A stretch of 64,000 nt of DNA, taken from positions 624,156,383 to 624,220,382 of the forward strand of contig NC_081408.1 of assembly GCF_030272615.1 (NCBI RefSeq), in the 5' to 3' direction. Source of the DNA: Cryptomeria japonica (Eukaryota > Streptophyta > Pinopsida > Cupressales > Cupressaceae). Position numbers and translations under genes: made by a program. The notes below the pieces were generated by a model. It ran no database searches and was not told the origin of the DNA. It worked only from the letters and a program-made list of their open reading frames with translations. Each line of letters begins with the position of its first letter. Positions within the stretch are counted from its first letter, which is position 1. Below, one piece after another: positions 35,148 to 48,324 of the stretch.

Positions 35148-35780
35148 ATATCCAACTTAGCTCATTTGATCATACTCGTAGTCCTCTCCATCAGTGTCCT
35201 ATTCATTCTCTTTATGACTCTAGTCTCTTAAGATGTTTATGGAGTTGTCTTATGTGTCCCTATCCCATGCTCCTTACAAATTCTATGAAAATATACTAAA
35301 CAAAACCCACTAGAGCATTTTTTATTCCTAAAACCTTAATCTTTGTACTAGTTTTCAATTTCTCCAAGGATCTTAAACTTTCAAAAATTCCTAAAGATGT
35401 ATTTATTTAAATGGAAATACACTTGCATGCTTCAAGAATAGTCATCCATGAAAGATACATAACACACATAGTTTAAAATAGAAGAAACATGAATATGGCC
35501 AAATACATCAAAATGAAGTCAATCTAAAACCTTGGAAGATTTACAAGAACGAGAGTAAAATTGAACAAAGCTTTATTTACCATATATTCAATACTTAGAG
35601 AAATCCAACTCAATAGCATAATCAATTAACCTCTCTATAAGATTTTATTTTTCAAGGTCTTGAGACCATTATCACCTATGTGATCCAATCTCTAGTACCA
35701 TAACGTTATCTTCTTGGTAGGTAATGTGGTCTCTATAACGAGAGCACCCTTAGTTACCCAAAAGGATGACCACTGGAAGT
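35148..35780 (-). pseudogene. Copia pre-integrase and integrase remnant
   Basis: On the minus strand, broken frames show the pre-integrase block (RLDHIGDNGLKTLKNK near 35660), the pre-core block SCKSSKVLD, the integrase core with FMDDYS near 35440, and the late core HGIGTHKTTP followed by MNRTLMERTTSM near 35190. Coding similarity ends within about 20 codons of the LTR at 35147, so the LTR appears to have landed inside this gene. Frequent stops and shifts make it an old relic. Confidence 0.6.
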
Positions 35781-38679
35781 AGAAACAATATTTGTAAGAA
35801 ACAACCCATCTTGATAGTTGCCTAATTACTTTTCCCTATCAGCAAATGGTCTTAATTTTGCACATATCTATCATCTAACCCATCAAAATTTCATTGTGCT
35901 TTCCTCTATCTAAATGTATACTTCATTGCTCATCCCTTTGTTAGATCTCTATTCCATATTATGGGTAATGCAAAGCCCATTTCAATGAAAACTTTAGCTT
36001 ATGTAATATTGCATGCAAATCGAGATGAATAGATCAACTCTATACAAATCACCTTTGTTTAAAAGTATCCAAAACCAATTTCAAATTCCATGAATTTGTT
36101 TCCATCCTCTTTGGAATTCATGTCTGTGAATAAAATAATGCAATGTAAGCCTATGCATTCTTGAGGTACACCAGTCAGATCATTCTTGAGTTGCAGTTCT
36201 ACTCTAATTAGTTTAGTGTCCTTAATTAGTTTGCATGTTTAACAAAGCCACTGCATTTTTGTATTCATTGTATCTCGGGACTTATTTTCATTTCTCTTTT
36301 GAATGCATGCATATGTAAATGAGCATTATACCTTGTTTTGCTATAAGAATATATATTTTTAGTATTACTATCACTTTTAGAAATCATACATATAGATATG
36401 TAATATGTATTTAAGTTTCAAATAAGTATGGGTCTATTGTTTCTCTATTACTTCTTGCACAAAGTTGTGAGATGTAACTTAATGTTATAAACAACAAAAT
36501 ATACATCATCATACATTTGATAATTAATATTATTAAATAGTAGATTATGAATCTAGTGTCAATATTTGTTGAGAGTAAATAATTGTAATTTTTATTGATT
36601 ATCTATAAAGAATTATTGATTTAGTATCATATATCTTAAATAATTCAATATGGAAAAATGTTCAAGAGCCTTCTATTATAATAATTCATGAGTGATTTTC
36701 TATATTAGTATATCCATTCTAGGTCATGCAATATGAGATAATCATGTTTAATTATAATTGGTAGATTTTTTGAAAGCTTAAATCATCATGAAATAATTAG
36801 TAATCAAACAAAATAGTATAATGATATTTGTTTTTTAATTATTGTTGATTATTGATTGATGCATTTATGATCAAATAATATCTTTTTCTTTTTATGAGTT
36901 TAAATTAAATTTGTGCATTTTATTTAGTTGCATTATGTACTAGGGACGCATATAGAATGATATAATGCTTAAGGATATATAAGTATTATCATTTTTGAAT
37001 TACTTTGAAAAGAAACAAGGGAAATATATAGTCATGAGAGAACATAGTATGGGAAATCTCTTTTGGTACAATGTATGAGTAAGAGATAAATTACACCTCG
37101 AATGATCTACAAAGATACGTGCAATTATTTAGTTAATAATGGAGTAAATATCTTAGACGATTTGAACATTATCAAGGTGACCTACAAATTAATATGCTTA
37201 ACTATGGTTAATGGGAAGTAAGAAAGTATGAAAAATATCATTGTTATGCTATGTTGTATTTATCAATAAGGGTAAAATAGTTATGAGTTGTCATTTGATA
37301 GACTTATTTAACTAAGGGTTACATGCAATCACCAAATTGACCATATGGAAACATAATTATCATGATGATTGCATGCTTATGTATGCTTAGTGCATCTTGT
37401 GTATTCAACATGTTTTATATATTTTTTGGATGGGGTCAAATATAGAGGAACAATGAAGGATATATTGTCACCCTATATCTATATGCTAGCAAATGACTTA
37501 AAAAGATGATTTTGCCAAAGCTTGTTTGATCAATTTAATATTAGTCTATGCTACTAATTTTGATAATTGTCTCATACTCTCTACCATATCATGATATTGT
37601 TACATTAGCATTAGAATGTAGATATATTATGCTGCACAAATTTCATTACTCTTGCTAGTTTTGGATTGATAGGCATCCCTGTGTTGGGTTGGATATTCTT
37701 CATCTTAGAAAGAATTTTGGGGGAGTGTAAAGCTTCGTGGTTGGGTGGGTAAGTACTGTGACAATATTTTCACCCATAGTGTGCTTGAGGGAGATCATAT
37801 ATCAAGTGTTCTTGTTAGGGTTGTTTTGAGTTTTTACTTTATGTACTCTTTGTACTCGACCTTAGGCTCTCATGTAAAAGGAACTTGTTTCCTTATATTT
37901 TGCCTTGACATTTGGATTATGTATACAAAGTTTATGTTGAAACATGTTGTCGTGTCTTTAATCTTATTTAATGAACAAATTGATTTAAATGATTATATAT
38001 TATGTGTATTTTGTGGTTTATGATAATTTAGTATTATGGAGGTTCTTGCAATTTGAGAGGATGAAAAGAGGAAAGTGATGTTAGATTAATTAAAAAATAA
38101 TAATTAATTATAGAAGAATAATCAATTAGATAAATATTAAGAACACATCAATCATTTTTAAGTGTCTACAAAACCAAACACAACATATTCAGAGAATATA
38201 GAATTTGAGATCAAGGGCTAAAAAAATAAGGAAAAAAGGTACTAAGGTAAGGAGGAACTTGAAATCCATACACCTAAAAACACATACCATACCATGAGAA
38301 ATACCAATGAAATATCAAACTTATGGTTTTTGTGAGACTTTACATGTTGTGACACTTAGGGATGAGCATTTGCACATTTCTCAAAATGATTATCAACAAA
38401 GGGTAAGTAAGGTCACATGCAAAAGAAGGAATAAAAACAAAGCATATATGTGAAAAATCAAATTAGGGTGCCAACAAATATTACAAGGGGACAAACTAAA
38501 GAAAAATACCCTTTATAAATTTTGTTTGTAAGGTTTCTTGTAAGTTTTTAGTGTTGTAGGCTAAATACAAAAGAATGATTGAAGAATCAAGTAAAGTGAT
38601 AGAAGAATCGCGTGCCTAAAATAATTTGAAGAAGCTCTTTGTAAAATCAATGAGGGGAAACACATGTGATAATATATAG
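35781..38679. other. No gene seen
   Basis: AT-rich, stop-dense on both strands. At about 37708-37718 TTTTGGGGGAG precedes TGTAAAGC, which looks like a plus-strand polypurine tract and LTR start, but I cannot find the partner LTR or coding sequence. Confidence 0.4.
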
Positions 38680-38956
38680 AACTAGAAAATTCAATTGTAC
38701 TAAACCTTATACTAGAGTTAGATAATCTTGATAGTATACTGAATACTTGGTTTGCAATTACAGGGAAGCCACATACCCAAGAACAAATCTTGGAAACTAT
38801 ACAATTCAGTAATACTATGTTTGGACAATTGGTAACCACCATTGGAAGAGAGGTTCTTGGCTTCATTGCAAGTATATGGCATGACATACCTAATGAGATA
38901 AAAGAGAAGAGCCACATTCCCTATATAACTACCACACGAGAATCAAGAGAACACAC
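38680..38956 (+). pseudogene. Orphan coding-like fragment, about 90 codons
   Basis: One plus-strand frame stays open from about 38680 to a TAA near 38958 with a protein-like composition (for example QLVTTIGREVLGFIASIWHD and IPNEIKEKSHIPYITTTRES). No ATG in good context and no family recognised. The overlapping 118-codon minus-strand frame is Cys/Ser/Leu-rich and less convincing. It may be a piece of retroelement ORF. Confidence 0.3.
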
Positions 38957-39761
38957 ATAACATGGAGTGTTGTGGGTACCTCTACTAGTTTAGCCATATT
39001 TATTATGGTGTTCTGTTCCACATGGAATGGAAGTGTACCTTATGATGAAGGGTTAGAAGAAACAAGGTGGAGTAGGTTTCATAAAATGAAAGGAATTTAC
39101 TATAGCCTATAGTTTCAACACATTGACATTACCACCCTAGGAGATTTTAGAGGCACTAATGCATATACAAATTCCTCCTCTTGCTTGAAGCAAAATAGGA
39201 GCTTAAACTTAAGGGGAATTGACAATCCCTTCAATTATCCTCTAAATGCTCCTATTTATTTTTTTATTCATTAAAAACTATTGAACTTTAATATAAATCT
39301 TATGATTCTTTCTTACGTATCATGAAAAATATTAAGCATTGAAAATAGTTATTAATGGTATGACAAATATTTATATATGTATGTATGTTTATTGTTTAAG
39401 ATGTGATGATATGATATGGTTTATCATGATGAGAAATTATTCAAAGATTAACCTATCTTGCAACCAGAGTGGTATGGACATGATGGCATTGTTTCCTATA
39501 GCTGAAGAAAGTGAGACAATAATGATATTCTTATAGCTAAGTGAAACACGAGCTTGTGACAACATGTAGATGAGTGCTAAGCTATCCATCAAGTAGCCAC
39601 ACAAGACTCTTGTTTCTAATATATGATTACAATGTTAAGAACTCTTCTATAATAAATTCATTGCTATTGTTTATCTAATGTCTTCATAATCATATCTTTT
39701 TGATGATGTTAGTAGAGTTATGATTAAGATTGTTGTCCTCATTTTTGAAGTTTCAAAAATG
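38957..39761. other. No gene seen
   Basis: AT-rich sequence. A loose inverted pair, AATAGGAGC (near 39190) and GCTCCTATT (near 39248), is the only structure noticed. Confidence 0.4.
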
Positions 39762-40379
39762 TGACAGCCCCTTCAAAATTTTGGTTTAAATGTGTCATTT
39801 TTGTCTCCAAGGAACATTTTACGAGGTACCAAACTCACATTTGTTATTGTCAAATCATTGGGGGTGTCTTTTCCATCATTGTCCAAGTTTTGGTGAGTTT
39901 TGGTCTTCTTTTCCTAGCTTTTTGTGCAATTTTGGGTTTTAGAGCAGTCACTGCAGGTTAAAGATTTTACTCTTAAGGCATGCTTCCCGAGGAATTTTTT
40001 TTACTTCTTGTTGAATTGGACCATTCTTTGGTTCATCCTTGATCTACTTTTCAAATTTCATCATGTTTCAAGTTCGTTTGCTATGTTTTTCCTTCAAATT
40101 CTGGTTTTTTCCTCTTGACTGCGAGTGGGAAAATTTTCTTCATTTACAAGTTTTGAGTTTCCTTTATGTTTTAGTGTTGTAGGGGTTTTTTCAAGAAATT
40201 ACAAGTGCACTTTATTTAAAAGACTTGTAACTTGTAACTTTCTTTTTATTTTCCCTCTCCCCTTTTTCTCTTTTAAGTTGTTGTAGCAACTATCTGGACA
40301 AATTGCAAATGAATTTAAAATTACAAGTTTAATGAGAACTTGTAAGTTCTCATAAAAGTTCCTATTTTGTGATTTTAAG

Positions 40380-40673
40380 TTGTAATAGGGGTTTTTAATT
40401 CCCTATTACAAGTATTTTAAAGTTTTTAAAGTGATTTTATGTCTTGTGTCTACTTGTAATGGGAATTTTATTTCCCTATTACAAGTTTTTATGTTTTTAT
40501 TCTTTTTAGTTGTAATAGGGATTTTATTTCCCTATTACAAGTCTTTTTTGTTATATAATTTGTGTTATCTTAAACTTGAATGGAGATTTTATTTCCCTAT
40601 TACAAGTCTTTATGTTCTTTTATGTTTTATTGTTTTAAGTTGTAATGGGGATTTTCTTTCCCTATTACAAGTT
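40380..40673. repeat. Five regularly spaced hairpins, 56-65 bp apart
   Basis: Each unit is close to TTGTAATAGGGA, a 7-base AT loop, TCCCTATTACAA. The copy at 40510-40540 is a perfect 12-bp stem. Others lie at about 40380-40412, 40452-40486, 40573-40607 and 40637-40673 with one or a few mismatches in the left arm. The right arm is nearly invariant. Confidence 0.85.
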
Positions 40674-41321
40674 GTTTTTCTCTTTCTTTTTGTCATTTCT
40701 TCCTTAAAACCCGAATTTGCCCAAGTGAAGGAAAAAGTGATGCAATTTAAAAATTTGCAAAGGGGTTTTTAAAACCTAATTGCATCTTCGGAGGGCACAT
40801 TTTTCTTGTAGTTGGAGATGAAGAGCCCGACCTGCACTTTTCTTCCCATGAATCCGATTTTGGTGGCATTCTTCCCCTAAATCTGTTCCACATTCATGCT
40901 AAATTGTTAGGAATCAATGCAAGTTGCCACATTTTCTACCAAAAACGATTTGGGAAAACACGTAAGGCATTTTGGAAGATGTTTTTTGTTGGTTCTTTCT
41001 GCATTTTGGGTGCTTCTTTTCCACCATTGTTGTCATGTTTTGTATCCAACATTAATGCAAAGTGTTTGGCATCAAACGCGAGTCTTATTTCCATGTCATT
41101 TTTGGAGGAGGAGGTTGAATCAAAATTCGGTTTGGGCTGCCAAGGGTTTTTAGCATATCTATTTATGGAGCATTTCAGTTCTTCCCAAGCTCATTTGTTT
41201 TGGTCTAGGGCATTTGACGAAACAAGAATTCGAGTTTCTAAGTGATCTTCCCAAATGGATAAGTTCATTGAATGCAAGTTGTAAATGTGCAAGATTTTCC
41301 ACTCTTTCATTTTTCCTATTT

Positions 41322-41356
41322 ACTTGTATTCAGGTTTTCAAAACCTGATTACAAGT
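41322..41356. repeat. Isolated hairpin of the same type
   Basis: ACTTGTATTCAGGTTTTC followed by AAAACCTGATTACAAGT, a near-perfect stem with outer bases shared with the 40-kb hairpins but a different inner sequence (CAGG/CCTG). A weaker relative is near 41660-41696. Confidence 0.75.
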
Positions 41357-42629
41357 AACTGTGGTAAATGTTGACCTTCCCCCTTTGGTAAAAAGAGCTA
41401 ATCTTCTTTTTACAAATTTTACAAATGTTGAAGAATTTACATGAGACTCATTCATTTGATTTTGGGATTTACAAATCTGATTACAAGTTGAATTTTTTAC
41501 ACTTTTCCAAAGTTGTCAAGTTGAAAAATGTGTCTTTCCTTGTCACATAAAGTTTGCCATTACTAGTCAAAATCATTCTTTCCATTTTCCCCTCATGTCA
41601 AAACCCCATTTCATCCACTCATTTCACACCTTCATCCATTTTTCCCATTTAAAGTCTACTTGCAATCGGAATTTTAAAACCCGATTGTAGTTGTGTCTTC
41701 ACTTGCAGTCAACCTTCTAGAACTCGAAATTGGTCCAAAATGCACTAAAAAACACTTGAAAATGAGTCTTAAAGGTCCAATTACAAGAGCAAACTTGTAG
41801 TTACCCATTACGCATATAAAGTTGCATGTTTGTTATCCACAATTGCAAGTTAATGCTCTTGTTTTTCCACACGTGTAATGCAGCTTCCAAAATCCAAAAT
41901 TCAGTTGTGACCCCATTTTTGCATCAATTTATCCCTTCCCTTGTCAGTCTTGTTTGCACACATGACCTACCAAATCAATAAATTAAGGCATGAGCCTTAT
42001 TTTGCAAGTAGATTCTAGGATTGGAGGATGATACAAAGAGAGAACAACAACATGACAGAGCCACACAAGGAGTTGGATAAGTAATGTGAATGATTGAGAG
42101 CATAGAATGATTGAGAGCATAGAATGCTTTCAAGACATAGATAGGCTTCTTACTTCATCCTTGCAAAGAACTCCCCTCCTGAAAATCCAGTACTACCCCA
42201 AGCAAGAAGATAAGATTGAAGTTCGTTGGCCAAGGACACAAAGATAACTAAGGATGCAAGTTCTCGTTCCGGTTCAAGATGTCTTCACCAATCCTAAATA
42301 TCACAGAGTGACAAACATCTTGCAACAGCATGAAGATTTTCAAAACAGAGGATGATGTAATTAGAGTTGTGTCTTTGGACACATAGAATAGTTTCAATTG
42401 TGTATTTGTAATTTTGTTTTGACACAAGTCTACTTGTAAAAAACAATTTTGTAATTGCAAGTTTATCACTTGCACTTTTATAATTACAAGTAAGTTGATT
42501 ACAAGTCAATTTAGAATAGGACTTGTAATTTTGAATAAGTCTTAGTTATTAGTTGGAATAAGTCATGGTGGTTGAGAGAATTTCTATAGTTAGTTGGGAT
42601 CCTCCCACCTGTTTCTCAAATCCCCTCTC

Positions 42630-42638
42630 CTATAAATA
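42630..42638 (+). promoter_or_regulatory. TATA box
   Basis: CTATAAATACTTGAGG preceded by a pyrimidine-rich CCCCTCTC stretch, the arrangement seen in plant LTR promoters. Confidence 0.5.
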
Positions 42639-43480
42639 CTTGAGGGGGTCTATTGTGTTTTTTAGATCTTTTGGCAATGCAACAAGACTCTTCCAGTTTG
42701 TATGTACACTCTAAGACTTTGAGCTTAGTTGTAAATCAGATTTCAGTCAATTAAAAGAGACAAATTGCTTTCAAACTTTGTGTTGATTCAAGGTGTTATG
42801 TGATGACATTTTCTAGAGATTGATTGTGAGTTTTGAGGTGTTATACAAGAGAGGTTCAAGCTCAATCTTGCAGACTTTGAGCTGCTTATTGTATTTGGAT
42901 TTTTAGATTGGTTTTAAGATTTGATACTATAGACTTTAAGCTGCTTGTCATGTTTGAAACTATTGTAGGATGCTCAAGCAAAGGGTGTAACTTGCATTCT
43001 TTGTGATGCTTTTATTTTCTATGGTTGTGCATAAGAGGTGTATCATGTAGTTAGACTTTGAGCTGCTACATACTATGCTTAGTTACCAGAAAATCATCTA
43101 CAAAGGTTGATAGGATAGTAGAAGTGTTGAAGAATTTGTGCTTTCATGTATGTTTTCCCATCCTGGGGAAGTGACAGAGGTCTTTGTGCCTTCATGGATA
43201 CTTTGCTTCCCTTTATGTTCCAAAAATCCTACAAAAAAGTCTCATTTTTGTATTTGTTGTTATTTATTTCCAATTGCTATTACTTTTATGTGAAGAGAAA
43301 AGAGTATAGTTTTTCTTGAGAGAAGAAGAAAGACTGTTGTCTCACCTATATTAGATTAGTTTAGTTTGTAGATAGGGGGAGCCTTCCCTAAATTAGGAGA
43401 GTATCATACTCACACACTGTGGCTGAAACTACAATTTTGCACATTCCCCAGGTGTACAAAATTTTCAACCAACAAGGATT

Positions 43481-46345
43481 TAATTATTAATTTTTTTGTT
43501 GTGTTCTTACAACAAGTGATAATCTCCCTGATTAGCAAGGATGACTGATATATTTAGTGTGATCAATCTAAGCTAGTTATATTAGATAAGTGGATCAATC
43601 ATTTTGTGTATTTTTATATTTTACAATTTAGTAACCAATATATCGGCAAGTTTTCATCTCCATGAATGATTTCACATAAAGTGTTGACTATGTAAAGTAT
43701 TAAAATGGGGTTCAATAGTCTAAACATGCAAAACTAGGAATAAAACCCATTCACATCAACATACATTAGGAAAATAACCAATAGGTCCAACTACAAACCC
43801 TTGGGAGAGTTAGGCACAATGATTGGTTACTTCCTTTGCTATGCTTCAATGTGGATTAATAAGATAGAATGGGGAAATGCAAGAAATAGGTCTAAAGATA
43901 TAAAATTGATAGTGATCAACATAAACAATAAGCTATAGAACATATATGCATGTTTTGATAAAAGATCTGGAAACTAAGATAAGAAAGGAACATGTGTCTG
44001 CAATTTCAGCCTTAAAATATTGGACTATGTAGATAAGCATCCTAGTCCTGAAGCTATCTAATGCAGACATCAATAATAGATTTTTATTCAAGATCAAGAT
44101 GTCGCTCAAAATATCTCCCTAAAATTTTGTTAGAAAAGTGTCAAAAACTTCAGACTTGTCTAAAACGTCTAGTGTTTTCTACTTCTTCAAAGTCTACATC
44201 TCTATCTTAATTTGCACTTTCTAAATATGTAATCCTTCTTTGATAAACCTAAAAATTGGACACACAAGAGAAGAAAATGGTGTTGGGTGTATAGCGGTTT
44301 TCCTAGATCAAACCTTGGGTTGGAATTAACCCTACAATGATGATAAATAGAAAAGAGAGCTTACCCTTGCAGGGTAGAGGCTAGATCTAAAATTAATGTC
44401 ATATGTTTGCTTAAGAATCTCCTTGCCTTGAAGTCTTCATCAAAGATTGATATTTCTAGGTGCCAAATCATGTATGCCTTCACATAAACTTGATCAAGAA
44501 TTCCATCTTGAATGCTTGAAAATCATAATACTTGACCTCTCCTTCATTGCATTAAGAATGTTTGATTACTTGCTCAATTTGAATGGAATTAGAAACTTAT
44601 TGAGAGATGATTGAGAGATGTTTCAAATGAAGGGGCAAGACTTGATTTTATACTCAATCTCACAAAACGTGTTGAAATTTTTTAAGAAGGTTGACATTGG
44701 TAGCATTCTACCTTTCAATGTTTTTTTACTATAAGAGGGTTCAAACCCTAGTCCAAAGGGACTAAGGTGCTAGGCACCCTATTTTAAAAGTACTAGGGCA
44801 CTAAGTGTCCTAGTCCAATCCTCCTGGGCTGGAACTAAGTGAAAAAGAAAAGAAAGCATTGCTAATATTCCAAAATCAAACACTGTTTGAGTAGAATCAA
44901 ACACTATCAGGGGCAAGGAAGGAGAATCACCAAAGTGAGCCCCAAATAAGTATGAAATTGTATAAGTATACAATTTACAACACTACATACTGTAGCTGAT
45001 TATTTTGCATAATCAATGCCAATACCCAAGTAGGGCTCACTTGAGATATAGTGCTACTCTATTATTTGGTTTGTTAATATTACTGTGGATTAATTGTTAT
45101 TCATTAAATTAAATTGTTAGTTAAGTCCAAGTTAATTGTTCATGTAACAACCATTATATAATATTTTGCATAATATTTTCAACTAAAGTGTCATTTACTT
45201 TTGATTTGTAGAAAGGTATTAGCAACATTGTTTGGTCTTTAGCTTATCTATTAAATTAGTAACATTTGCCTCTAAAATTAATAATTTCTTTATTTTTTGT
45301 AGTAAATTGAGAAACCTAGAGAACCTCCTACCATACACATAGTACATGTTGCATCTCAAGTTCATATAACTGGTTGATTAATTAAATGGTTGCTTGATGT
45401 AAGATAAACCATGACCGTTAGGTAGATTGCATGACCATATTACTTCATATCGTTAGTTTTCATTGGAAACCATACAATAACCAATCTCTTTACTAAATCA
45501 TGAACTTTTATAAATAGAAAGTAGGAATTGAGACCTCAAAATGCCTATAAAAATATGCGATGACTCCTACAATTCAAATTGAACAATCACATCAGTGGTG
45601 GTATGTACTAGGATTCAATAAAATTATAAAAATATGTCTATTTTATAAATTTTGTCATATAAAATCTATTTCATTCAACATGGAGTATTTGGGAGGATGC
45701 ATACATATTTGTGGCTATGAAAATGATTCACAAGATATTAAATTATTGCTTCTACCTTTACACTAGATGCCATTTGCAGACATGCAACACTTTGACCAAA
45801 AAGAGCACAACACCTATAATTTTTAATTCAATAACATCATGACACAATGCCACACATACAAATGAGTCAATGAATGAATACAAAGAAAAAATACTTTTTA
45901 ATCCCATTGTGTAGGGTGAATGCATGATCCACATTCCAAATTGCATTGTGAATAACATGAATGCTACAATGTGAATTCACCATATGTCTCAAGTTTTCAA
46001 TAATCCTACATTGACTAATCAAAGGCCCTAATAAACCAATAAAAAGTCACCAACTCAATATGAAACCAACATAGTAGTAAGAGAGCTAATAAACATGATG
46101 CCAAAGATAGCGACACAACAAATTGCACATTTTTCATCTTCACAAAAAGTTCCAAAAGAAATTTTGATGTACACGACAACATGATAAAATAAAAACTTGA
46201 CACTTGTAATTCCATCGATGTCTCCCCACACATGCCTTTTGAAGTGTACATAGAATCTTGAATGGACTAATTGAATAATGACAACTCAGTAGGGAATCAA
46301 CAATATAAGGATACATAGTAGATACAACCCAATGACCCTTGCCAC
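43481..46345. other. No gene seen
   Basis: AT-rich flank of element C. Short open frames here have no coding character. Text near 45020-45060 (CCAAGTAGGGCTCACTTGAG) resembles 53950-53985 (CTAAGATAGGGCCCACTTGA), perhaps remnants of one repeat family. Confidence 0.45.
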
Positions 46346-47137
46346 TGTTGGCAAATGCACACTCCAATGAGAAATTGTAGGTGATTGAAGGTATTGTCAT
46401 TGATGGCAACCTTAAAATCATGTGATACCGGCAAGCAGACACAAGCACCGCCACCTCCAGACTCTACACTGGCATATAGATCACTGACACCGAAAAGGAA
46501 GAATACCAACATCTTGGCCGACATGAATTTTGTATAAACATATTTTGTAATTAATTGTAAAATCTTTTGTAAGACAACATGGTGGATTGTAATATGACTC
46601 ATATATGTATGAGATCATTGTAGAACATTTAATAGGCGATTGATGAAAGGAATATAGCAGACCTAAGTGCAAATTATTAAGTTAAAGGTTTATGTATGTA
46701 GCAGAGCTTAAACTGGTACTGAATCTAGCATAGTAGATGCTAATCTGAAGCAGTACAAGACATTGGATTAGTTTAATCCATTTTTGTAAGTCAGTGTGAC
46801 TTCCTTTGTAACTGAGCAGTGAGCTCTAGGCACTTGGCCTTCTTGCATGTGCAGGCCCCTATTGTAAGCAGTAATATTCTCTTATTGGCCAGTAAGTGAA
46901 TGTTGTGGGTCACAAATCCCAACGAGGTTTTTCCCACACTGGGTTTCCTCATTAAAATATTGTGTTATGGTGTGCTTTTCATGTTGTGGTTGTTATTCTT
47001 ATTTGTTGCATTATTTCTGGTTTACCAGTATACAATTTTAATATGTTTTTCATGTTATAAGTTGAGAAAATTATCTAAAAGGTCAAATACTGATTCAGCT
47101 CCCCCCCCCCCTCTTAGTATCTTTGGGAATCGTAATA
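46346..47137 (+). repeat. 5' LTR of element C
   Basis: 792 bp, begins TGTTGGCAAATGC, ends GGGAATCGTAATA (the partner LTR ends CTAACA, so the terminal CA is mutated). It contains GGTTTTTCCCACACTGGG near 46925 and a run of twelve Cs at 47101. Confidence 0.9.
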
Positions 47138-47139
47138 AT

Positions 47140-47151
47140 TGGTATCAGAGC
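47140..47151 (+). promoter_or_regulatory. Primer-binding site of element C
   Basis: TGGTATCAGAGC, two bases after the LTR, exact plant initiator-Met site. Confidence 0.95.
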
Positions 47152-47208
47152 CTGGTCCTCTATTTTCAAAAGCCTAACAACTTGAGGAAGATCTTGTCAC
47201 CGGTAGAG

Positions 47209-48324
47209 ATGGAAAACTTGAGAAATCAATTGGAAACAGCTCTTTCAGACTATGATGTAGAAAAGGTGAAGAATATCAAACTTGAAGATGATCTGAAGGC
47301 TACACAGGATATTATTCGAGGACTTCAAGAAAATTTCACTATAGCAAGGAATGAAAGAAGAGAACTTTGTGAGAAGATATAGAATGAGGAAAATGAAAAG
47401 GAAACTCTTAATGATCTGGTGAACCAACTGAGAGAAGATAATTGTACAATGAAGAATGAGATGCAAGATATGACTATGAGATTTTGTAAAGAAATTGAAG
47501 ATAGAAAGAAAAATGAAGATGACTTGACTAGAAGACTAAATGATGCTGCAAATGAAAATCTAAGACTCAATCATGAGAATGATATGCTAAAGATAGATCT
47601 AATTCACTTGGAACATGATAAAACTGAACTCATGAGACAAAAGGACTTCTTGGAAAATTATGAATTGGCTATTGCAAATCAACACAACGAGAAATTCAAG
47701 AAATGTTCAGAGGAACTTGATGACATGCTAAAGAATCAAAAACCTAATGGAGATACAAATGGCCTTGGCTTTGAAGCTCGTGAAAGCTCCGGTACTGCAA
47801 ACAAACATGATCATAGCAAACCAGTAAGACAACCTAATGCTTACAAATTTAATGGGAAATGCTTTAACTGTAACAAGTATGGTCATAGAGAAAATCAGTG
47901 TAGATCTATAAATTATCAGAACACTAATACACCCACCGGTCAATGTTCTAAATTCAACAAAGTTGGTCATAATTCAAAAAATTGCAGAATGAATGTAAGA
48001 TGTTATGTTTGTGGAAGATTTGGACACCTATCTAATCAATGCAGAACACATACTGGCATAGGATATGGGAAAGCTATTCAGAAAAACAATGTGACTTGTT
48101 ATGCTTGTAACAAAATTGGACATACTGCAAAATTTTGTAGAAGTAAGGCATCACCAACAAATAACAAAGGTCCTAGTTTGAAGGGTAAAGAAAAGGTTGA
48201 AGAGGTAAAGCAAGAATTCTCAAAACAATGGATCAGAAAGTCAAATCAAAATATTGATGGGAATAATCCTCCACCAGTAGAACAAAGTAACACTCCACCG
48301 ATAGGAGACTCTTCATCTAACTGA
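47209..48324 (+). pseudogene. ORF1 of element C: gag-like coiled coil with four zinc knuckles
   Basis: The ATG at 47209 is the first in frame after the primer site (MENLRNQLETALSDYD). Residues 1-180 form a long coiled coil. From about residue 219 come CFNCNKYGHRENQC, CSKFNKVGHNSKNC (second Cys replaced), CYVCGRFGHLSNQC and CYACNKIGHTAKFC, then a Pro/Asn-rich tail. Total 371 codons plus stop, one frame, with a single TAG at 47380-47382 where Gln would fit. RNA binding and particle assembly are inferred from the knuckles and coiled coil. It does not show the usual UBN2 Gag core of copia elements. Confidence 0.85.

Larger units (their letters stand above)
39762..43480 (+). other. 3.7-kb non-coding unit with hairpin repeats and TATA box, possible giant solo LTR
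   Basis: No credible gene on either strand. The block opens near TGTGACAGCCCC, contains many 'cttgtaat..attacaag' inverted repeats (40380-40673, 41322-41356 and others), a good TATA box at 42630 and a terminal region ending near TTTTCAACCAACA. Promoter inside a long TG...CA block suggests an LTR, but no second copy, primer site or target duplication was found, so this is an inference. Confidence 0.35.

Noticed and set aside
37708-37725. Polypurine tract and LTR start at TTTTGGGGGAG-TGTAAAGC
   Set aside because: No partner LTR, primer site or adjoining pol sequence found, so kept only as a note in the flanking region.
40380-40673. CRISPR-like array of spaced repeats
   Set aside because: Repeats are palindromic and diverged, spacers are similar AT-rich sequence, and the genome is eukaryotic with no associated genes.
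40431-40772. Plus-strand open frame of 113 codons with hydrophobic repeats
   Set aside because: The repeats follow the hairpin units, and the frame has no coding signal outside them.
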